Source: Anaerolineales bacterium UBA3071
GTDB taxonomy: Bacteria; Chloroflexota; Anaerolineae; UBA3071
NCBI GenBank assembly: GCA_002366755.1
Contig: DFBV01000114.1
Coordinates: 6,570 to 14,919 of the forward strand
Direction of reading: 5' to 3'
DNA length: 8,350 nt
The notes under the pieces were generated by a model, which saw nothing but the letters and a program-made list of their open reading frames with translations, was not told where the DNA came from and ran no database searches. Positions 4,734 to 8,350 of the stretch are shown one piece after another; positions within the stretch are counted from its first letter, which is position 1; each line of letters opens with the position of its first letter. The position numbers and the translations under genes were made by a program.

Positions 4734-5675
4734 GTGGCTGTATTCCTCTCCAGGCGACCTAGCCGCTTTCCCACACTTCCCCATACAGTCTCCGGTTCCA
4801 CCAAGCACCTCGTGCTCAACGCGCTGCTGTTCGGCCTGGTCTGGCTGCTGGTTAGCTGCGGTGCGCAGCAGCCGACTTCGTCTGATAGCGCAGCCGCTCG
4901 AACCATCGAGAACAAGGGCTCCGATACGCTGGTCAACCTGGCGCTGGCCTGGGCCGAGGAATACATGCAGTTGTATCCCGAGGTACGTATCTCCGTCACC
5001 GGCGGGGGGTCAGGCACAGGCATCGCCGCCATGATCAATGGCACAGTGAACATCGCCAACGCCTCGCGGAGTATGAAGCCTGAGGAAATCAACGCTGCTG
5101 AGGAGAACGGCATCTCTCCTGTGGAATTCGTGGTGGCCCGTGATGCCATCGCCGTCGTCGTCCATCCATCCAATCCAGTGCAGCGTCTCACGCTGCAGCA
5201 GATCTCCGACATCTACACCGGCAAGGTTACCACCTGGCGGCAAGTGGGTGGCGAAGACCGCCCCATCGTGCTCCTCTCACGGGAGTCGAACTCTGGTACT
5301 TATGTCTATTTCTTGGAGAACGTGATCCGCCTGGGGGACAAGAAGAGCCCCCTGCTCTTTTCGCCGGACACGCTGCTGATGCCCTCGTCCGAGGGAATCA
5401 GTGCCGAGGTGCGCCACAACCCTAACGCCATTGGCTACGACGGCCTCGGCTACGTGACTCCCGACCAGAAGATGTTGGCCGTGGCTCGCGTGAGTGCCAG
5501 ACCCTACGTGCTTCCCTCTGTGGACACGGTCAACGATGGTTCCTACCCCGTTTCCCGCCCGCTCTACATGTACACCGCCGGCGAGCCAAGTGGACGGGTG
5601 AAGGCGTACATGGACTGGATACTCAGCGCTGGGCAGTCGCTGGTACTCGAACTGGGCTTTGTGCCGTTGAGATAG
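4734..5675 (+). CDS. pstS: Phosphate-binding lipoprotein PstS
   Basis: A 313-residue periplasmic-binding-type protein that captures inorganic phosphate outside the membrane and hands it to PstC/PstA. A hydrophobic segment (about residues 26-41) ends in the lipobox LVSC with Cys42 as the lipid anchor, followed by a Ser/Ala/Gln linker. Phosphate-site motifs are GSDT (62-65), the GGGSGTG loop (90-96), NASRSM (109-113), RDAIAVVVHPSNP (136-148) and SRESNSGTY (182-190). QISDIYTGKVTTW (156-168) is also typical of PstS. The GTG at 4734 has GAGGTGA 10 nt upstream. The 25-residue stretch before the hydrophobic core is long for a signal peptide, so a later start is possible. It is first in the operon, and a 102-nt gap with an inverted repeat separates it from pstC. 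Confidence 0.95.
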   Translation: MAVFLSRRPSRFPTLPHTVSGSTKHLVLNALLFGLVWLLVSCGAQQPTSSDSAAARTIENKGSDTLVNLALAWAEEYMQLYPEVRISVTGGGSGTGIAAMINGTVNIANASRSMKPEEINAAEENGISPVEFVVARDAIAVVVHPSNPVQRLTLQQISDIYTGKVTTWRQVGGEDRPIVLLSRESNSGTYVYFLENVIRLGDKKSPLLFSPDTLLMPSSEGISAEVRHNPNAIGYDGLGYVTPDQKMLAVARVSARPYVLPSVDTVNDGSYPVSRPLYMYTAGEPSGRVKAYMDWILSAGQSLVLELGFVPLR

Positions 5676-5691
5676 CTGGTAAACCGGGAAA

Positions 5692-5749
5692 CTGGTAGAT
5701 TGGTACATTGGGCATCGCTCATCAATCCACCAGTCCACCAATCTACCAG
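5692..5749. repeat. 13-bp inverted repeat in the pstS-pstC gap
   Basis: CTGGTAGATTGGT (5692-5704) and its exact reverse complement (5737-5749) are separated by 32 nt that contain further related short units and an inner ATTG/CAAT pair. The neighbouring sequence repeats the same words (CTGGTA, ATTGG, CCACCA), so the element resembles two opposed arrays of short degenerate repeats. In RNA it would form a stable stem directly after pstS. No T-run follows. Such hairpins after a binding-protein gene can protect the upstream mRNA, as known for the malE-malF intergenic REP sequences. That role here is inference. Confidence 0.75.
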
Positions 5750-5777
5750 CCTAGCGACCCACAGGTGAGACAATCGT

Positions 5778-6674
5778 ATGGACCGCTTAGGACGCGTTCG
5801 CTGGACCGAATTCGCTGTCGAGACCCTCATCCGCGTGCTGGGCTTCTCGACCATCGGCTTTGTGGCACTCATCTTCCTCTTCCTGCTCCAACAGGGGCTG
5901 CCCACGTTCTTCGAGATACCGTTGGGCAACCTGTTCGGCACGCGCTGGTATCCTACCTTCGATCTGTTCGGCACGCTGCCGCTGGTGCTGGGATCAGCGA
6001 TGGTCACCATACTGGCTATGGCCATTGCCCTGCCACTGGGCGTAGCCACGGCGGTCTTCGTGCGCGAGGTGGCACCTGACTGGGCGCGGGAAATCCTCAA
6101 GCCGATGATCGAGGTGCTGGCGGGCATCCCCTCGGTGGTGCTGGGCTTCTTTGGCATGACGGTGATCGCTCCTCTGGTCCGCGAGTCCCTGGGTGCCCCC
6201 ACAGGGCTGACTGCCTTCACTGGCGCTCTCATTCTCGCTTACATGGCGCTGCCCACTCTCATTAGCGTCGCCGAAGACGCTCTCGATGCGGTGCCCAAGA
6301 GCTACCGCGATGCCGGCTTAGCCATGGGCGCCACGCAATGGCAGACGATCTGGCAAGTGGTGGTGCCGGCTGCTCGTTCGGGCATCGTCACAGCCGTCAT
6401 GTTGAGCATGGGGCGTGCCATCGGCGAGACGATGGCGGTGATGATGGTAACAGGCAATGCCGCCCGCATGCCGCTCAGCCTCGACTCTCTGTTTCGCCCT
6501 GTCCGCACCATGACAGCCACCATCGCTGCCGAAATGGGCGAGGTCGCTCAGGGCAGCACCCACTACCATGCCCTGTTCGGCATTGGCATCATCCTCTTCT
6601 TGCTAACCTTCATCATCAACCTGACTGCTTCCTCGACTATATTCAAGAAACGGCACCGAGGAGGGCTGCGCTGA
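5778..6674 (+). CDS. pstC: Phosphate ABC transporter permease PstC
   Basis: A 298-residue inner-membrane permease, one half of the phosphate channel. Predicted membrane segments lie near residues 19-39, 66-94, 112-134, 146-163, 203-224 and 264-285. The cytoplasmic EAA-type loop that docks PstB reads EDALDAVPKSYRDAGLAMGATQ in two parts at about 166-187, followed by WQTIWQVVVPAARSGI. Other PstC traits are EVLAGIPSVVLGFFG (112-126) and the GRAIGETMAV segment (212-221). The ATG at 5778 follows AGGTGA by 9 nt. Its stop codon TGA (6672-6674) overlaps the ATG of a downstream mini-ORF by one base. It carries the GETMAV motif typical of PstC and precedes PstA in the usual order. Confidence 0.95.
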   Translation: MDRLGRVRWTEFAVETLIRVLGFSTIGFVALIFLFLLQQGLPTFFEIPLGNLFGTRWYPTFDLFGTLPLVLGSAMVTILAMAIALPLGVATAVFVREVAPDWAREILKPMIEVLAGIPSVVLGFFGMTVIAPLVRESLGAPTGLTAFTGALILAYMALPTLISVAEDALDAVPKSYRDAGLAMGATQWQTIWQVVVPAARSGIVTAVMLSMGRAIGETMAVMMVTGNAARMPLSLDSLFRPVRTMTATIAAEMGEVAQGSTHYHALFGIGIILFLLTFIINLTASSTIFKKRHRGGLR

Positions 6675-6751
6675 TGAAACGCCCGCATCTGCTGCGCCGG
6701 AGTTCAACTCCGGCGCAGCAGACACAGAAACGGCGCAGTACACACAGATGA
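6674..6751 (+). CDS. 25-codon coupling mini-ORF between pstC and pstA
   Basis: An ATG at 6674 shares its A with the pstC stop (TGATG) and has an excellent ribosome-binding site, GGAGGG, 8 nt upstream. The frame runs 25 codons (beginning MKRPHLLRRSS, rich in Arg, Gln and Ser) and stops with TGA at 6749-6751, overlapping the pstA ATG as ATGA. The 35-nt palindrome lies inside it. pstA itself has no visible Shine-Dalgarno sequence, so ribosomes finishing this mini-ORF could reinitiate on pstA. It may instead be the remnant of an original pstA start, pushed out of frame by insertion of the palindrome. The peptide itself need not have a function. Confidence 0.5.
   Translation: MKRPHLLRRSSTPAQQTQKRRSTHR
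6688..6722. repeat. 35-nt perfect palindrome in the pstC-pstA gap
   Basis: Two perfectly complementary 17-nt arms (6688-6704 and 6706-6722) flank one central C at 6705. The left arm reads TCTGCTGCGCCGGAGTT. In RNA this makes a very stable GC-rich hairpin with a tiny loop. It has the look of a dispersed REP-type palindrome inserted between operon genes. It is not followed by a T-run, so it is not an intrinsic terminator. Confidence 0.85.
6711..6750 (+). repeat. Imperfect 20-bp tandem repeat ending at the pstA start
   Basis: Units 6711-6730 and 6731-6750 both begin CGGCGCAG and share ACACAG in register, with 16 of 20 positions identical. The first unit overlaps the right arm of the palindrome and the second ends with the pstA ATG. 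A duplication at this point may have created the present pstA start region. Confidence 0.55.
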
Positions 6752-7593
6752 ATCGCCATCTCGTGCAACGATTGGGCTTCGCGATGCTGGGCCTGGCCGC
6801 TCTGGTGGTGGTTGTGCCCATCCTGCTCGTCATCGGCACCATTGTGGCGCGCGGCATGGGAGCTATCAGTTGGGAATTCCTCAGTGCCATGCCCCGCGAA
6901 GGGATGAAAGCTGGGGGCATCCTCCCCGCCATCGTCGGCACGCTGCTGCTAACGGTGGGCACGGCCCTCGCCGCCATCCCCGTGGCCGTGGGGGGCGCCA
7001 TCTACCTGGCCGAATACGCCCGCGATACCTGGCTCACCCGAGCCATCCGGTTGGCCATCATCAACCTGGCAGGGATACCCTCGGTGGTGTATGGGCTGTT
7101 TGGGCTAGGGCTGTTTGTGCTCTTCCTGCAGTTCGGCACGTCCATTCTGGCCGGCTCGCTGACACTGGCTATCATGACCTTGCCCATCATCATCAGCACG
7201 GCAGAGGAAGCACTGCGAGCCGTGCCGGTGGAGTTCCGAACTGTCAGCGCCAGCCTGGGAGGCACCCGCTGGCAGGGCATCCGCAACATCATCCTGCCGC
7301 AGGCGCTGCCTGGCATCATCACCGGCGTCATCCTGGGGCTGCTGCGGGCAGCCGGTGAGACAGCACCCATTCTTTTCACCGTGGCGGCCTTCTTCCTGCC
7401 GCACCTGCCTCGAACGGTTCTCGATCAGACGATGACGCTGCCCTATCATCTGTACGTCATCAGCACCCAGGTGCCGGGCATGCCGCCGCAAATCCAATAC
7501 GGCACGGCGTTGGTACTGCTAGGGTTGGTGCTTTCGCTGAACGTCGTAGCCACGATCATCCGCAGCTACTATCGGCGGAGAAGGCAATGGTGA
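6748..7593 (+). CDS. pstA: Phosphate ABC transporter permease PstA
   Basis: A 281-residue inner-membrane permease that pairs with PstC. Membrane segments are predicted near residues 11-33, 57-86, 101-128, 133-150, 186-215 and 251-272. Family motifs include INLAGIPSVVYGLFGLG (105-121), the PstB-docking EAA loop EEALRAVPVEFRTVSASLGG (153-172) followed by TRWQGIRNIILPQALPGI, and GLLRAAGETAPILFT (197-211), the PstA counterpart of the PstC GET segment. The TLPYHLYV stretch near 230-237 is also typical. The ATG at 6748 lacks an obvious ribosome-binding site and overlaps the stop of the upstream mini-ORF, which suggests coupled translation. The 3' end overlaps the pstB start by 7 nt. Length is normal for the family. 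Confidence 0.95.
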   Translation: MNRHLVQRLGFAMLGLAALVVVVPILLVIGTIVARGMGAISWEFLSAMPREGMKAGGILPAIVGTLLLTVGTALAAIPVAVGGAIYLAEYARDTWLTRAIRLAIINLAGIPSVVYGLFGLGLFVLFLQFGTSILAGSLTLAIMTLPIIISTAEEALRAVPVEFRTVSASLGGTRWQGIRNIILPQALPGIITGVILGLLRAAGETAPILFTVAAFFLPHLPRTVLDQTMTLPYHLYVISTQVPGMPPQIQYGTALVLLGLVLSLNVVATIIRSYYRRRRQW

Positions 7594-8350
7594 CGAAAGC
7601 CATAAGAGAAATGACGAACGACGAGCCTTCGTCCCCCGCCCTTGGTCTTCCGTCCAAGATTCGCATCGAGAAGGTCAGCTACTCCTACAGCGGTAAGTCG
7701 GCCTTGCGCGATGTGACCCTGGACGTGCCAGCCAAGGCTGTCACCGTTCTCTTTGGCCCTGCCGGTGGCGGCAAGACGACGCTAGTCCGTCTCGTCAACC
7801 GGCTGAACGATCTGGTAGAAGGGACACAGATGTCGGGGCGCATTCTACTGGATGGACAGGACATCTACGCTTCTGGCATTGATGTCCCTGCACTACGTCG
7901 GCGGGTGGGTATGGTCTTTGCCCTGCCTTTGCCACTGCCGGGCACGGTGCGGCAAAATGTCATCTACGGTCCTCGTCTGGCTGGCATGCGGGATCCGATT
8001 CGGCAGGAGGAGACCCTCGAGCGCAGCCTGAGGCAAGCCGCCCTGTGGGATGAAGTCAAGGACCGGCTCGATGATCCGGCCCGGGCGCTATCGGGCGGGC
8101 AGCAGCAGCGACTGTGCATCGCCCGCAGTCTGGCTCTGGAACCGGAGGTACTGCTGCTCGACGAGCCTACGTCGGGGCTGGATCCCATCTCCACGGCCAA
8201 GGTGGAAGAATCCCTCTATCAGTTGAAGCAGCAGTATACCATCGTCATCGTGCCGCACAGCGTCCAACAGGCCGCCCGCGTGGCGGATCACGCCGCCTTC
8301 TTTCTCATGGGCGAACTGATCGAGCATCGACCTGGCCGCGAGATGTTCAC
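7587..8350 (+). CDS. pstB: Phosphate ABC transporter ATPase PstB (partial, 3' end cut)
   Basis: 254 complete codons are visible before the window ends, so only a short C-terminal piece is probably missing. It is the cytoplasmic ATPase that drives import through PstC/PstA. Motifs in order: Walker A GPAGGGKTT (57-65), signature LSGGQQQRLCIAR (168-180), Walker B VLLLDEP (188-194), D-loop SGLDP (196-200), switch His224 in VPHSVQQAARVAD. The Q-loop site reads VGMVFALPLPLP, with Ala112 where Gln is expected. Spacing and the YGPRLAG and QQAARVAD segments fit PstB better than other ABC ATPases. ATG 7587 overlaps the pstA stop by 7 nt and follows GGAGAAGG. An in-frame ATG at 7611 would remove an 8-residue extension and is the alternative. 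Confidence 0.93.
   Translation, partial: MVTKAIREMTNDEPSSPALGLPSKIRIEKVSYSYSGKSALRDVTLDVPAKAVTVLFGPAGGGKTTLVRLVNRLNDLVEGTQMSGRILLDGQDIYASGIDVPALRRRVGMVFALPLPLPGTVRQNVIYGPRLAGMRDPIRQEETLERSLRQAALWDEVKDRLDDPARALSGGQQQRLCIARSLALEPEVLLLDEPTSGLDPISTAKVEESLYQLKQQYTIVIVPHSVQQAARVADHAAFFLMGELIEHRPGREMF

Noticed and set aside
4712..5212. 166-codon minus-strand frame opposite pstS
   Set aside because: It lies fully antisense to well-conserved PstS sequence, and no motif is visible.
5564..6232. 222-codon minus-strand frame opposite pstS and pstC
   Set aside because: It is rich in Ser, Arg and Pro and mirrors the membrane protein PstC. This is the usual artefact opposite GC-rich permease genes.

Overview
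The window is bacterial and GC-rich. It looks like an environmental Chloroflexota-type genome. That lineage call is inference from the overall gene mix, the extra-long CarD protein, S21 in a non-proteobacterial setting and palindrome-bearing operon spacers. No single marker settles it. There are no rRNA or tRNA genes, no CRISPR array and no insertion sequence.

Positions 149-3298 hold a leftward (minus-strand) run of small housekeeping and regulatory genes. In transcription order they are: a two-domain S1 RNA-binding protein interrupted by a one-base frameshift, ribosomal protein S21 (rpsU), a CarD-family RNA polymerase-binding regulator, a TraR/DksA-type zinc-finger protein, ribosomal protein L35 (rpmI, away from its usual partners infC and rplT), a BON-domain protein, and a receiver-like protein lacking the phosphorylation residues. 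All could tune transcription or translation initiation to growth conditions. Positions 3299-3678 are a hairpin-rich gap without a convincing gene.

Positions 3679-4587 (minus) encode a XerC/XerD-type tyrosine recombinase. Just upstream of its start lies a 28-bp site (4611-4638) with the 11-6-11 architecture of a Xer recombination site (dif) and clear similarity to the E. coli dif arms. It overlaps the predicted transcription start of the recombinase gene. Next to it are two near-consensus, back-to-back sigma70-type promoters whose -35 boxes form one palindrome (4663-4675). One fires left into the recombinase and the other right into the phosphate operon. This recombinase, site and shared promoter arrangement is the most interesting part of the window.

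Positions 4734-8350 (plus) carry a high-affinity phosphate ABC transporter, pstS-pstC-pstA-pstB, with pstB cut by the window end. The lipoprotein PstS captures phosphate, PstC and PstA form the channel, and PstB powers import. The pstS-pstC gap holds a long inverted repeat. The pstC-pstA gap holds a 35-nt perfect palindrome lying inside a 25-codon mini-ORF, whose start overlaps the pstC stop and whose stop overlaps the pstA start. PstB has alanine where the Q-loop glutamine is normally found.
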